From positions 1 to 47,579 of the forward strand of contig PKFB01000019.1 in NCBI GenBank assembly GCA_002919305.1: DNA of 47,579 nt, read 5' to 3'. The translations under genes were made by a program, and so were the position numbers. A model generated the notes under the pieces. That model made no database searches and was not told where the DNA came from. It saw nothing but the letters and a program-made list of their open reading frames with translations. Source of the stretch: Actinomycetales bacterium (lineage in GTDB: Bacteria; Actinomycetota; Actinomycetes; Mycobacteriales; Micromonosporaceae). Shown one piece after another: positions 36,695 through 47,514 of the stretch (positions are counted from its first letter, which is position 1; the number at the start of each line of letters is the position of its first letter).

Positions 36695-38112
36695 CACCGG
36701 CGGGACGGGTATCGGCACCGGTGCGACGACCGGGGCGAGCAAAAGCGGCGGACCCTGCCCGGCAGGCGGCGTACGCGGTGCTGCGGGCTGTCTCCGCTGA
36801 AGACGCGTACGCCAATCTGGTCCTGCCGAAGGAACTGGCGGCCCGGGGACTCACCGGACGGGACGCGGGGTTCGCCACCGAGCTGTGCAACGGGACTTTG
36901 CGGTGGACCGGGACGCTGGACGCGGTACTCGCGCACGTCAGCTCCCGTCCCCTGAGCGAGATCGACGATGCGGTGCGGGACGCGCTGCGTTTAGGCGCCT
37001 ACCAGCTTCTGCTGACCCGGGTGCCGGCCCACGCCGCGGTCGCCACCACGGTGGATCTGGTACGCCGGACCGTCGGTCACCGAGTCGTCGGTTTCACTAA
37101 CGCGGTGCTTCGTAAGGTCGCCGAACGCGACCTGGACGGCTGGTTGGAGGCGTTAGCACCGGATGATCCGGTAGCGGCGTTGGCGCTGCGGCACGCCCAC
37201 CCTGAATGGGTGGTCCGGGCGTTCAGGGACGCGTTAGGGGGAGATCTCGACGAGGTCGCCGCGGCGTTGGCGGCTGACAACGCCGCCCCACGGGTTCACC
37301 TGGCGGTCCGGCCAGGGCAGGCCGACCCTGACCAGGTCGCTCACCAGATCGGGGGTACGCGGGGGCGCTGGTCCCGGTACGCCGTGTACTCCCCGGGAGG
37401 CGCTGTGGCCGACCTGCCCGTTGTGCGCGCAGGACAGGCCTCGGTGCAGGACGAGGGCAGTCAGCTGGTCACCCTGGCGTTTCAGGCGGCGGCGCTGGAC
37501 GGCCCGGATACGCGATGGCTCGACCTGTGCGCGGGGCCGGGTGGGAAGGCGGCCCTGCTGGGCGCTTTGGCGGTGGCGGCGAAGGCCCAAGTGACGGCGG
37601 TTGAGGTGGCCGCGCACCGGGCCAAGCTCGTCGCACGGGCCACGCACGGGCTGCCCGTGACGGTGGTGCACACCGATGGACGCACGGTCGGGGGACACCC
37701 GGCGCTGCCCGAGGGGAGCTTTGATCGGGTGCTGGTGGACGCCCCGTGCACCGGGCTGGGGGCGCTGCGGAGGCGTCCAGAGGCCCGCTGGCGGCGTACC
37801 CCCGACGACCTCGCCACCCTGACCACGCTGCAGGGAGAGCTGCTCGACGCGGCGTTGCGGGCCGTCCGACCGGGGGGCGTGGTGGGGTACGTCACCTGCT
37901 CACCGCATCCGGCGGAGACCACGGCGGTGGTATCCGCACGGGTGCAGCGTGGGCGGGAGGGCGACCGTGACCTGCCGGCGTGCGAGCTGCTTGACGCGCG
38001 TCGTGGGTTCCCGACGGGTATGCCGGCGCTGGGGGAGGGGCCGACCGTGCAGCTGTGGCCCCACCGCCACGGCACCGACGCGATGTTCCTCGCCGTGCTG
38101 CGGCGGCGCTGA
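36691..38112 (+). CDS. rsmB: 16S rRNA m5C967 methyltransferase RsmB
   Basis: 473 aa. An N-terminal NusB-like RNA-binding domain ([39 protein letters not shown]) is followed by a SAM-dependent m5C methyltransferase domain with [37 protein letters not shown] and the catalytic cysteine in [13 protein letters not shown] 36691 overlaps fmt. def-fmt-rsmB is a conserved group; the rpe gene often found next is absent here. Confidence 0.96.
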   Translation: MTPAGRVSAPVRRPGRAKAADPARQAAYAVLRAVSAEDAYANLVLPKELAARGLTGRDAGFATELCNGTLRWTGTLDAVLAHVSSRPLSEIDDAVRDALRLGAYQLLLTRVPAHAAVATTVDLVRRTVGHRVVGFTNAVLRKVAERDLDGWLEALAPDDPVAALALRHAHPEWVVRAFRDALGGDLDEVAAALAADNAAPRVHLAVRPGQADPDQVAHQIGGTRGRWSRYAVYSPGGAVADLPVVRAGQASVQDEGSQLVTLAFQAAALDGPDTRWLDLCAGPGGKAALLGALAVAAKAQVTAVEVAAHRAKLVARATHGLPVTVVHTDGRTVGGHPALPEGSFDRVLVDAPCTGLGALRRRPEARWRRTPDDLATLTTLQGELLDAALRAVRPGGVVGYVTCSPHPAETTAVVSARVQRGREGDRDLPACELLDARRGFPTGMPALGEGPTVQLWPHRHGTDAMFLAVLRRR

Positions 38113-38346
38113 CGGACGGCCCGACGCGGCGCGGACCACGCGGACAAGGGGTACGCGAGGCACCCCGATCATTCGCCTAGCGAGGAGCCGTATCCGCCGC
38201 CGCCCGGATCCTCCACCTGAAGCCACCTGAAGCGGGATATGGCCTTCGATGCCGGCTCAGGGACGGATAGGTGACCTTGCGTGACCTTAAGTGGATCGTG
38301 ACCGACCCTGGCGTTTGCCGAATGGCGGGCTGGGAACACCACCGTC
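38113..38346. other. Intergenic region upstream of the universal stress protein
   Basis: 234 bp without a gene. A direct repeat GTGACCTTGC / GTGACCTTAA followed by GTGGATC and GTGACCGA (about 38271-38304) gives GTGACC-type motifs at roughly 10-bp spacing. This suggests, but does not prove, an operator for the stress gene. Confidence 0.35.
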
Positions 38347-39186
38347 ATGAGTGAGGTCATTGTGGTCGGTGTGGATGACAGCCCGCGTAGCGAACGGGCC
38401 TTGCGCTGGGCGGCGTCGGAAGCGGCCAGCAGTGGGCGGCGGCTCCGCCTGATACACGCATTTGAATGGCCGGTGGTCTACCCATCCATGGTCAACGCCG
38501 TCCCGGTGATGGAGCCGGTGGATATGGAGAAAGCCGCTCAGGCGTTACTGGACCGACTGGCTGATCAGGCCCGTGCCTGGGCGCCGGGAGTGTCTGTCGA
38601 GACCGAGGCTGTCGCAGGGGCGGCGACACAGGTACTGTGTCGGGCCTCTGAGCAGGCCTCGTTGTTGGTGGTGGGCAGCCACGGCCGGGGAGCGGTGGCG
38701 CGGGTGCTGCTCGGTTCGGTGAGCACCGCCCTGACCGCCCGGGCCGCCTGCCCTGTGGTGGTGGTCCGGACCTCCGACAGCGGAGCCGAACAGCGGGACC
38801 GGGTGGTCGTCGGGGTGGATGGGTCAGCACCCTCCCTGGCCGCGCTTGGATTCGCCGCCGAGTACGCGGCCCGGCACGGGTTCTCGTTGGCCGCTGTACG
38901 CTGCTGGGACCCGGTCCGGGAAGGAAACGAGGAGCCACGCCAGCAGTTGACGGATGCGGTGGCGAGCCAGCGGAGCCTGTACCCCGAGCTGCAGGTTACG
39001 GAGCTTGTGCTGGAAGGTCGTCCGGCTGATGTGTTGGTGGAACAGTCCGCTGGGGCTCAGCTGCTGGTGGTCGGCACCCGTGGACACGGTACGGTCAGCG
39101 GGCTCCTGCTTGGCTCGGTGAGTCAGGGAGCGCTGCATCACGCGTACTGTCCGGTCGCGGTTGTTCACCCCACGCCACCATCGTGA
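38347..39186 (+). CDS. Tandem-domain universal stress protein (UspA family)
   Basis: 279 aa with two UspA domains. Each has the ATP-binding loop G-2X-G-9X-G(S/T): VVGSHGRGAVARVLLGS in the first and VVGTRGHGTVSGLLLGS in the second. The N-terminal MSEVIVVGVDDSPRSERALR and the mid-protein VVVGVDGSAPSLAALGFA mark the domain starts. Double-Usp proteins are ATP-binding stress and dormancy factors in actinobacteria. The ligand and exact role are unknown. Confidence 0.93.
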   Translation: MSEVIVVGVDDSPRSERALRWAASEAASSGRRLRLIHAFEWPVVYPSMVNAVPVMEPVDMEKAAQALLDRLADQARAWAPGVSVETEAVAGAATQVLCRASEQASLLVVGSHGRGAVARVLLGSVSTALTARAACPVVVVRTSDSGAEQRDRVVVGVDGSAPSLAALGFAAEYAARHGFSLAAVRCWDPVREGNEEPRQQLTDAVASQRSLYPELQVTELVLEGRPADVLVEQSAGAQLLVVGTRGHGTVSGLLLGSVSQGALHHAYCPVAVVHPTPPS

Positions 39187-39305
39187 CGTGGCTGCGTCGT
39201 GAGACGCTTAAGAGCGTGCTCCGACGCGCGACAGAGGCGAACATCACCCCTTTTCCAGGGAGGGTGGGTGTTAGGGAGAATGCGCCGGTGAGTAAGAATG
39301 GAGCG

Positions 39306-39445
39306 CGCGGAGGGGAGTATTCCCTCGCGATGGCGTCGTCAACACGGCTCGCCCTCCTACAGGCGGCCCGGCGTCATCGGCCGCTACCCGGCACGTTCCA
39401 GAGGGAACGTGCCGTTATGGTGAGGCGGCGGGAGAGACCTCCGGC
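39306..39445 (+). ncRNA. yybP-ykoY family Mn2+ riboswitch
   Basis: Conserved blocks in order are GGAGGGGAGUAUUCCCUC (39309-39326, P1 5' side and L1), GGCGUCGUCAACACGG (39332-39347) and GGGAGAGACCUCC (39430-39442, L3 and P1 3' side). GGAGG and CCUCC pair to form P1. A 10-bp hairpin GGCACGTTCC-AGAG-GGAACGTGCC (39390-39413) fills the variable part. This class binds Mn2+ and switches on efflux genes. It ends about 20 nt before the ribosome binding site GGAGGGG of a TerC-family gene, its usual target, so translational control is likely. Confidence 0.9.
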
Positions 39446-39475
39446 GGAGCCGTTATCTGCCGGAGGGGTATAGCT

Positions 39476-40507
39476 GTGAACATTCCCGTGTGGGTGTGGG
39501 TAGCCACCATAGTGGCGCTGATCGCGCTGCTAGCGTTCGACCTGATCATCATCGGTCGACGACCACACGAACCAACGATGCGGGAAGCCACTCTCTGGGT
39601 GGTCTTCTACGTCACTCTGGCCCTGCTGTTTGGTCTAGGCATCTTGGCGACTGCCGGGGCGCGGTACGCCGGTGAGTTCTACGCAGGTTGGTTAACCGAG
39701 TACAGCCTGTCGGTCGACAACCTGTTTGTCTTCGTCATCATCATGGGCCGGTTCGCAGTGCCCCGGAAGTATCAGCAGGAAGTCCTGCTGTTCGGCATCA
39801 TCCTCGCGCTGGTGATGCGCGGCATCTTCATCGCCCTCGGCGCGGCGGTCATCGCCCAGTTTATTTGGGTTTTCTACATCTTCGGGGCGTTCCTGATTTA
39901 CACGGCGGTGAAGTTCGCGACGCACGGGCCAGAGGAGGATGAGGAGTTCAAGGAGAACATCCTGCTGCGGGCAGCGCGCCGGCTGTTCCCGGTCACCGAT
40001 AGCTACCACGGTGCCCAACTGACCACGAAGACCGCCGACGGGCGGCGGCACTTCACCCCGATGCTGATCGTGATGATCGCCATCGGTACCACCGACCTGG
40101 TGTTCGCCTTGGACTCCATCCCGGCGATCTTCGGCCTGACGCAGGAGGCCTACCTAGTCTTCACCGCTAACGTGTTCGCCTTAATGGGGCTGCGGCAGCT
40201 GTACTTCCTGCTGGGTGGCCTGCTTGACCGACTGACGTACCTGACCTATGGATTGGCGATCGTCCTCGGCTTCATCGGCGTGAAACTGGTGTTGGAGGCG
40301 CTCCATGAGAACAACCTGCCGTTCATCAACGGCGGGGAGCACGTGGAGTGGGCCCCGACGGTGCCGATCTGGTTGTCGTTGACGGTCATCATCTCCACCT
40401 TGGCGATCACCACGGTGGCGAGCCTGATTAAGACCGCGCGGGACGGGCGGAAGCAGGAAAAAGACCCTAAGCCGCTTGTCAAACCAGAGCCCTCAGTGAC
40501 CGACTGA
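39476..40507 (+). CDS. TerC/Alx-family integral membrane protein, probable Mn2+ exporter
   Basis: 343 aa with about eight or nine membrane helices. Family motifs are YSLSVDNLFVFVIIMGRFAV, GTTDLVFALDSIPAIFGLT with the conserved acidic residues in the membrane, and NVFALMGLRQLYFLLGG. A charged tail (KTARDGRKQEKDPK) ends the protein. Homologues such as Alx and MeeF/MeeY export Mn2+. The Mn2+ riboswitch directly upstream supports this over a tellurite role. GTG 39476 follows GGAGGGG by 7 nt. Confidence 0.93.
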   Translation: MNIPVWVWVATIVALIALLAFDLIIIGRRPHEPTMREATLWVVFYVTLALLFGLGILATAGARYAGEFYAGWLTEYSLSVDNLFVFVIIMGRFAVPRKYQQEVLLFGIILALVMRGIFIALGAAVIAQFIWVFYIFGAFLIYTAVKFATHGPEEDEEFKENILLRAARRLFPVTDSYHGAQLTTKTADGRRHFTPMLIVMIAIGTTDLVFALDSIPAIFGLTQEAYLVFTANVFALMGLRQLYFLLGGLLDRLTYLTYGLAIVLGFIGVKLVLEALHENNLPFINGGEHVEWAPTVPIWLSLTVIISTLAITTVASLIKTARDGRKQEKDPKPLVKPEPSVTD

Positions 40508-40546
40508 ACGCGATATCGCACGGATATAAGGGCACTTAAGACACCC

Positions 40547-40573
40547 GGCCCCGGCCAGCTGCAGGCCGGGGCC
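40547..40573. terminator. Bidirectional terminator between terC-like gene and NlpC/P60 gene
   Basis: GGCCCCGGCC (40547-40556) pairs perfectly with GGCCGGGGCC (40564-40573) around AGCTGCA. It lies between two convergent genes, 40 bp past the first and about 70 bp past the second. Confidence 0.75.
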
Positions 40574-40641
40574 GTTACGTTGACCGTTGACGGGCATGCG
40601 GACATGTGGGTGAGGGGCGTCGGCGGGCGTGGGCGGCACTC

Positions 40642-41547
40642 TCACACCAGGACCTGGTGCGCCCCCACCAGGGTGGCGGCCCGCTCGCCGTGGAGCGGCT
40701 CTAGCAGTACTTGCTTATCCTGTTCGGAAGCGTGCACCATGTGCCGGTCACCGGCAACGAAGCCGACGTGGTGGACAGGGGAGCCTTCGCGAGCGAAGAA
40801 GTACAGATCCCCAGGCTGCTCATCGCCCAGCGCGATCTGCTTGGTCGCTTCGTACTGGTCTTTAGCGTCCCGGGGCACCACGATCCCGAACCGCCGGTGG
40901 GCCAGGTGCACCAGACCCGAGCAGTCGATGCCGTACGCCGACAGGCCACCCCACACGTATGGTGTTTCCAGCAGACGCTGCGCCACCGTCAGGATCTCTT
41001 CGGCGGTGGCCTGCCGATTCGAGAGGGCGACGACATCCGCTGACCGCACCCAAGCCGGCTCCTGACGACCAGGCACGATGACTTCGAGCCAGCCTCCGTA
41101 GGAGACCCCGGTGGACACCAGCCGGGTGGCGAGCATGACGCCAGCCAACACCACATCCCCGTAGGGCGCGTCCCGCAGGGAGGTCGCGGTGGCGTCGACG
41201 ATCAGTTCACGGCCGTTGGGGAGTGGTTGGGCGGACAGGTGCGCGACCGGCAGCCAGCCGGGGTAGCCGCGTGGATCGCGACTCGGTGCGGGTTGCTGAA
41301 GCGCGGCCACGCGTGCCCAGTCGCCGACGATCTCATCCACCACCACCTGTTCGCCGAGCAAGAGCTGGGTGAGGACCCTGTCCCGATGGGCGGCATGGTC
41401 GCTGGTGGTGAGGTTGGCGACCCAGGTGCGCAGATCAGGTGGCACGGCCAACGCGGGAGCGTCGACCGGGCGGACGGACTGCGGCGATTCCCACAGTGTC
41501 GCCGTAGCCACGGCGACGACGGCCCTGTCCCCTGCCTGCAAGGTCAC
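40642..41547 (-). CDS. NlpC/P60 cysteine peptidase with SH3-like domains (gamma-D-Glu-diamino acid peptidase type)
   Basis: About 301 aa. The N-terminal two thirds resemble bacterial SH3 domains (ATATSLRDAPYGDVVLAGVM, GWLEVIVPGRQEPAWVRSAD). The NlpC/P60 domain follows with catalytic Cys209 in AYGIDCSGLVHLAHRR and His in VHHVGFVAGD. No signal peptide is seen with the chosen start, so it is probably cytoplasmic, like YkfC. GTG 41547 has a perfect AGGAGG 7 nt upstream; an earlier in-frame start at 41655 has none. Together with the upstream epimerase it suggests cleavage of recycled muropeptides. Confidence 0.9.
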   Translation of the reverse strand: MTLQAGDRAVVAVATATLWESPQSVRPVDAPALAVPPDLRTWVANLTTSDHAAHRDRVLTQLLLGEQVVVDEIVGDWARVAALQQPAPSRDPRGYPGWLPVAHLSAQPLPNGRELIVDATATSLRDAPYGDVVLAGVMLATRLVSTGVSYGGWLEVIVPGRQEPAWVRSADVVALSNRQATAEEILTVAQRLLETPYVWGGLSAYGIDCSGLVHLAHRRFGIVVPRDAKDQYEATKQIALGDEQPGDLYFFAREGSPVHHVGFVAGDRHMVHASEQDKQVLLEPLHGERAATLVGAHQVLV

Positions 41548-41926
41548 GGTTTTCCTCCTGGTGCGGCGCAACGCGCTGACGATACGGAATGGCGATGCCG
41601 GAGGCATCGTCCCACTCCTGTGATCAGGGGAGCAGATCGGTAACGGTTCGGACACAACGCTGATGGGAGGTCCGCGCCCCGACCAACTTTCACCCTAAAG
41701 ACCCCATTTTGGGGGATCTATGTCCTAATCCCGCGACGGGGGTGGGTCCTCTCAGTGTTTCAGATACTGCGATATTGAGTTGCCAACGCCACGGAAAAAA
41801 TCTATGGGCGAAGCCCATCCGTCAGGAATGGCGCCTTCACAGCCGGGCGCAAGGGCGGGCGCCACGGTATGGCGCGGCATGCGGTATGTCGCGGTATGTC
41901 GAGAACCCAGGCGGCCTAATCGTCCA
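41548..41926. other. Intergenic region between the epimerase and NlpC/P60 genes
   Basis: About 380 bp with no supported gene. A small hairpin GACCCC-ATTTT-GGGGGATC (41700-41717), read on the minus strand, is followed by TTT and could end the epimerase transcript. A perfect tandem 10-mer GCGGTATGTC x2 lies at 41881-41900. The NlpC/P60 gene may have its own promoter here. Confidence 0.4.
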
Positions 41927-43015
41927 CTAATCCTCGGCGTTGCTGAGTCCGGTGATCCCCAGGCCCGCAGTCTGCGGGAGAAGGAGCGTGCCACCGTCGT
42001 AGCGCACTCCCCCCACCACGGGGCCGGGCGGAGCCAGCCACCACGCGGCGTCGAGATCATGGACCAGCGGAGAGGGGTACGCGGCCGCGAGGCTCGCCGC
42101 CGCCGCGATCCCGACCGGGCCCTCCATCATCGAGCCGATGAGAACGCCGATGTCATGCGCCGCCGCAAGCTCCAGCAGGGCCCGGGCCGCCTGCAACCCA
42201 CCGCACTTGGCGAGCTTGATGTTCACCAGGTCCGCCGCCCGCCGTTGGATCACCGCGACCAAGTCCCGTGCTCCCAGCACCGCCTCATCGGCCAGGATCG
42301 GAGTGTCGACCCGGTCACTGACCCAGGCCAGGCCAGCCACGTCATGGGCGGGTACCGGCTGCTCAACCAGCTCCACTCCTAGCCCGGCATCCTCGATGGC
42401 GCGGATGACCCGCACGGCCTCGCGCGGCGTCCAGCCCTGGTTGGCGTCCAGGCGGATACCGATCTCACTGCCCACTTCGTTGCGGACCGCGCGTACTCGG
42501 GCCACATCGCCGGCAGGATCGGTGCCCACCTTGACCTTCAACACATCGAAACCGTCGGAGACCCGCCGGGCGGCGGCGAGCGCCAACTCCCGGGCGCTGC
42601 CGACCGACAAGGTGACGTCGGTACGTACCGGGCCAGGACGACCACCCAGGAGGCGTGCCAACGGGATTCCCAAACGACGCGCCGCCAGATCGTGCAGCGC
42701 GACATCCACCGCCGCCTTCGCGCCGGGGTTGCCGACCACGGCCCGGTGAGTCTCTTGGATCAGTACGACCAGATCGTCGGGATCCCGCCCAGTCAACAGC
42801 GGCGCGAAGACCCCTTGGACGATGGCTTCGGCGCCCGCGATGGTCTCACCGGTGACCCGGGGGATCGCGGGAGCTTCCCCGAAGCCGCGATGGCCGGCGT
42901 CATCGACGATCTCCACCAGCAGACTATCGACTGTGGTGGTGGCGCGACGGGCGGTGATGAAGGGGGTGTGTAGGGCGGCGCTGAACCGGTGCGTTCGAAC
43001 CTCCGTGATCGGCAC
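41927..43015 (-). CDS. Dipeptide epimerase (L-Ala-D/L-Glu epimerase type, enolase superfamily)
   Basis: 362 aa. The muconate-lactonizing subgroup active site is complete: KxK base in DVLKVKVGTD, metal ligands in IRLDANQGW, ELVEQPVP and ILADEAVLG, and the second lysine in VNIKLAKCGG. GSMMEGPVGIAA near the C-terminus is typical of Ala-Glu epimerases. It would convert L-Ala-D-Glu from murein peptides to L-Ala-L-Glu. GTG 43015 lies 24 bp after the beta-lactamase-like gene, so they form an operon. Exact dipeptide specificity cannot be read from the sequence. Confidence 0.93.
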   Translation of the reverse strand: MPITEVRTHRFSAALHTPFITARRATTTVDSLLVEIVDDAGHRGFGEAPAIPRVTGETIAGAEAIVQGVFAPLLTGRDPDDLVVLIQETHRAVVGNPGAKAAVDVALHDLAARRLGIPLARLLGGRPGPVRTDVTLSVGSARELALAAARRVSDGFDVLKVKVGTDPAGDVARVRAVRNEVGSEIGIRLDANQGWTPREAVRVIRAIEDAGLGVELVEQPVPAHDVAGLAWVSDRVDTPILADEAVLGARDLVAVIQRRAADLVNIKLAKCGGLQAARALLELAAAHDIGVLIGSMMEGPVGIAAAASLAAAYPSPLVHDLDAAWWLAPPGPVVGGVRYDGGTLLLPQTAGLGITGLSNAED

Positions 43016-43863
43016 ACCGGCACCCTACACGGCGAACGCTCACAGGTGGTGGCGGTCGGACCAGCTGGCGGCGGCGATCCGGGCCAGCAAGCTCGTCATT
43101 CGCTGGTCAGGCTGCCCCGTGGTGGTGCAGACCACGAGGACATACGGAGGCGCATCCGGCGGGAAGACCACCCCGGAGCCGTGTCGGACCCCCTCCACCC
43201 AACCGCTTTTGTGAGCGATCGGGGTTCCTTCAGGCAGGCCTTGGGGCAGACACACGTTGAGCTCCTGCGCCAGCAGTACGTCACGCATGTGGGCGCACGA
43301 TTCCGGTGAGGCCACCGGACCGTCAGGGCCTTGGCCGGTCACGATTCCGGTCAGCAACGCCGCCAGGTCGGCCGCGGTGACCCAGTTGGTGATCCCCGCC
43401 TGGTGCGCGGCGGTGTCCTCGATGCCGCGGCGGACGCTGCTGCGTACCGCCCCGACTGCCTTCCAGGCCGCGGCCACCGCGGGGAAGCCAACCTGCTCCA
43501 GAACGAGGTTGGTGGCCAGGTTGCTGGATCTGACGATCATGCGGCGGATCAACCAGCGCAGCGGCACTTCCTGGCCCATCCGCTCCCACACCGCCTGATC
43601 GGAGTCGTCGTCGCGGTTCATGGTGTACGGCGGAGCCCCAGGCGCCGCTGAGGCGAAGCCGTCGTGCACCAGCACGGGCTGGTCCAGCTCCAGCGAACCC
43701 GCGTCGGCGAGACGGTACGCGGCAAGCATCACGGCGGTTTTCATGGTGCTCGCCGGATAGTGCCCTACGCCGACCAGCCGGCTGTAGGCGGGAGGACGGT
43801 TGAGGCGTCCACAGTAGATCGATATGACCCCCGGGAGAGCAGCCAGATGTGGTTCGAGAGCGT

Positions 43864-45714
<1,851 letters not shown>

Positions 45715-45744
45715 GGCGTCATCCTCACCCGACGCCTGATCGCC

Positions 45745-46623
45745 TCAGCGGGCGGGGGCGTCTTTGCTGAGATAGACCAGCGTGAGCTGGGGCGTGACGG
45801 TCACCCGGTGCGTCTCAAGGTAGCCGTGTCGGTGATACAGGCGGAGATGTCCGGTGCTGCGGTGGCCCGCACACAGGGCGTAGCGGCGTACCTCCGTCAG
45901 GTGTCGCTCGGCCGCCGCCAGCAGTGCGGAGCCGATCCCCCGGCGCTGATGGTCAGGCGCAACCACTAGCCGGCTGATCTCGGCGGTGTCGCCGTGGCGG
46001 GTGACGCGTATCGCACCAACGATCCGCCCGTCGCGTACCGCCTTAAGGACGGTGTGAGCCTCGATCGCGACGCGTACGTCGTCAAGGGTCTCCACCAGGG
46101 GAGGGAGATGCGGGTCACCGTAGACCCGGGCCTCACAGCTGGACGCGGCGTACTGCACCGTGAGGATCTCACCGGCGTCCGTCGGGCGTGCGGGAACGAT
46201 GACGGCTGGCCCGTCGGTGAGGGAGCGATGAAACACGATCCGGGGCTTTCCCGGACCGGAGTAGTCCGGCACCAGGGTGGAGGTGAAGCCCATGCGGTGG
46301 TGAAACGCCAGCGACCCCTGGTTCTCCGGGGTGGTGATACAGGTGAGCGCGGTGGCGCCTCGCTGCAGGACCGTATCGGTGAAGGCGGTGTAGAGCCGAC
46401 GGGCTACGCCGGCGCGGCGCGCGTCGTCACGCGTCGCCACCAGGTGGATGTAGCCCTCGCGGGTGGTGGAGCAGTAGCAGCCGAAGAGGTAACCGATGAT
46501 CTCCCCGGCCCGCTTGTCCACGGTGTCGGGGGAGACCGAGCCGAGCGGTCGGCGTACGACAAAGCTGGTATCAGCGAATTGCCGTACAAACAGTGGTAAG
46601 TGCAACGGGGTGAGATCGCGCAC
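45745..46623 (-). CDS. Tandem GNAT-family N-acetyltransferase
   Basis: 292 aa with two GNAT domains. The first has the acetyl-CoA loop region VATRDDARRAGVARRLYTAF, the second ISRLVVAPDHQRRGIGSALL with the full RxxGxG/A motif near residue 225. Substrate unknown. GTG 46623 is the first regular start, but the frame stays open for about 24 more codons upstream (DDLHEILINHDRFWN) with no ATG, GTG or TTG, so the true N-terminus may be longer through a rare start or slightly altered. It is the first gene of the minus-strand group leading into typA. Confidence 0.85.
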   Translation of the reverse strand: MRDLTPLHLPLFVRQFADTSFVVRRPLGSVSPDTVDKRAGEIIGYLFGCYCSTTREGYIHLVATRDDARRAGVARRLYTAFTDTVLQRGATALTCITTPENQGSLAFHHRMGFTSTLVPDYSGPGKPRIVFHRSLTDGPAVIVPARPTDAGEILTVQYAASSCEARVYGDPHLPPLVETLDDVRVAIEAHTVLKAVRDGRIVGAIRVTRHGDTAEISRLVVAPDHQRRGIGSALLAAAERHLTEVRRYALCAGHRSTGHLRLYHRHGYLETHRVTVTPQLTLVYLSKDAPAR

Positions 46624-46818
46624 ATTCCAGAATCTGTCGTGATTAATCAGGATTTCGTGTAAATCATCTGGGCGTACAGTCCCACCCGCATGATCTCATT
46701 GATAGCAGCACGGATCTGAAAGGCCGGAAGAGGGTGCTGCCGGTGTGATCGGTGCGGGATGTGAGAGGTGAGGCGTTAGGACACGGTGTTGATTCGATGA
46801 GGGTAATCAGAAGAGGAA

Positions 46819-46866
46819 CCGAGCCAAGGCGAGGCCCTGACCACGACGCCTTGGCTCGGTTGTTTT
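46819..46866 (+). terminator. Intrinsic terminator with no assigned upstream gene (possible small RNA 3' end)
   Basis: CCGAGCCAAGGCG (46819-46831) pairs perfectly with CGCCTTGGCTCGG (46847-46859), 13 bp, followed by TTGTTTT on the + strand. No + strand gene precedes it within this window nearer than terC; the genes between are on the minus strand. A further hairpin GCAGCAC/GTGCTGC (46705-46740) lies upstream. A short transcript starting near 46660-46700, divergent from the GNAT gene, is the simplest explanation. Confidence 0.75.
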
Positions 46867-47466
46867 CCAGGGTAGGACAACCTTCGCTACCGGTGGTGCC
46901 CTATCCGCCATCCAGATGGGCGGTCACTGTGAAGCCACTGGATAGTGGGATATGGGCGGCGATATGGGGGTTCCCTTTGGAAACCGGTATGGAAGTGGGA
47001 GTGCCCGAAGGAGGTGAACGGTAAGAGCGCAGGTCAGGAACCGCGCGGTTCGTGTGATGGGAAACGAGCGTGCCTCAGCAGCTGGGCCTTTAGCGTCTCG
47101 GGTGCCTGGTACCGAGTGCGGTCATGGCTTCCCGCGTGGGGGAGCGGCCGGGACCAAGAAGGCGGTGGAAGGAGAAGAGGGTGAGGTACGCCCGGGATGT
47201 TCAACCAGAACGGATGGGCACGATGGGCATCCGGGAACGAGAATCATGATTGGTGGCGCGATTTTACCGATGTCATGAAGGTGAAACATCGGTGCCATCA
47301 TGAGGCAACTGCGGTGCTGTCGGATGGCGTTGAAAGAAGGACGGTGTTTTCCCAAGAAAGACGCGGGATGCGCCGCTACTGAGGGCCAGATTCGCCGGGA
47401 TGTGAGATGGAGCTGGACGAAAAAATATCCGAAGAGCGCTCACGCTATATGGCTTCACAGGTGTAC
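46867..47466. other. 600-bp region with no convincing gene
   Basis: Only short open frames are present and none has recognisable content. Parts are AT-richer than the core genes (for example 47235-47310). I see no repeats or RNA gene signatures. Confidence 0.4.
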
Positions 47467-47506
47467 CGTGGGGCGGGAACGTCACTAGTGACGTTCCCGC
47501 CCCACG
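47467..47506 (-). terminator. Perfect 40-nt palindrome just after the partial minus-strand gene
   Basis: CGTGGGGCGGGAACGTCACT (47467-47486) is the exact reverse complement of the following 20 nt (47487-47506). It lies 9 nt downstream of the stop of the minus-strand partial CDS, so a terminator or transcript-end hairpin is likely. A binding site for a dimeric protein is the alternative. Confidence 0.65.
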
Positions 47507-47514
47507 GGCGCTGA

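Noticed and set aside
38255-38285. DosR-box-like sequence (GGGAC..GTGACC) upstream of the universal stress gene
   Set aside because: Only one half-site resembles the consensus; the symmetric GTCCC half is absent.
46705-46745. CCGGAAG near a GC stem, suggestive of SRP (4.5S) RNA
   Set aside because: The conserved AGCAGCC side and the GGxxAGG partner of the SRP domain IV loop are missing.
46752-47278. Short + strand ORFs of 74-90 codons in the last kilobase
   Set aside because: One runs through the terminator hairpin, and none has plausible content or conserved motifs.
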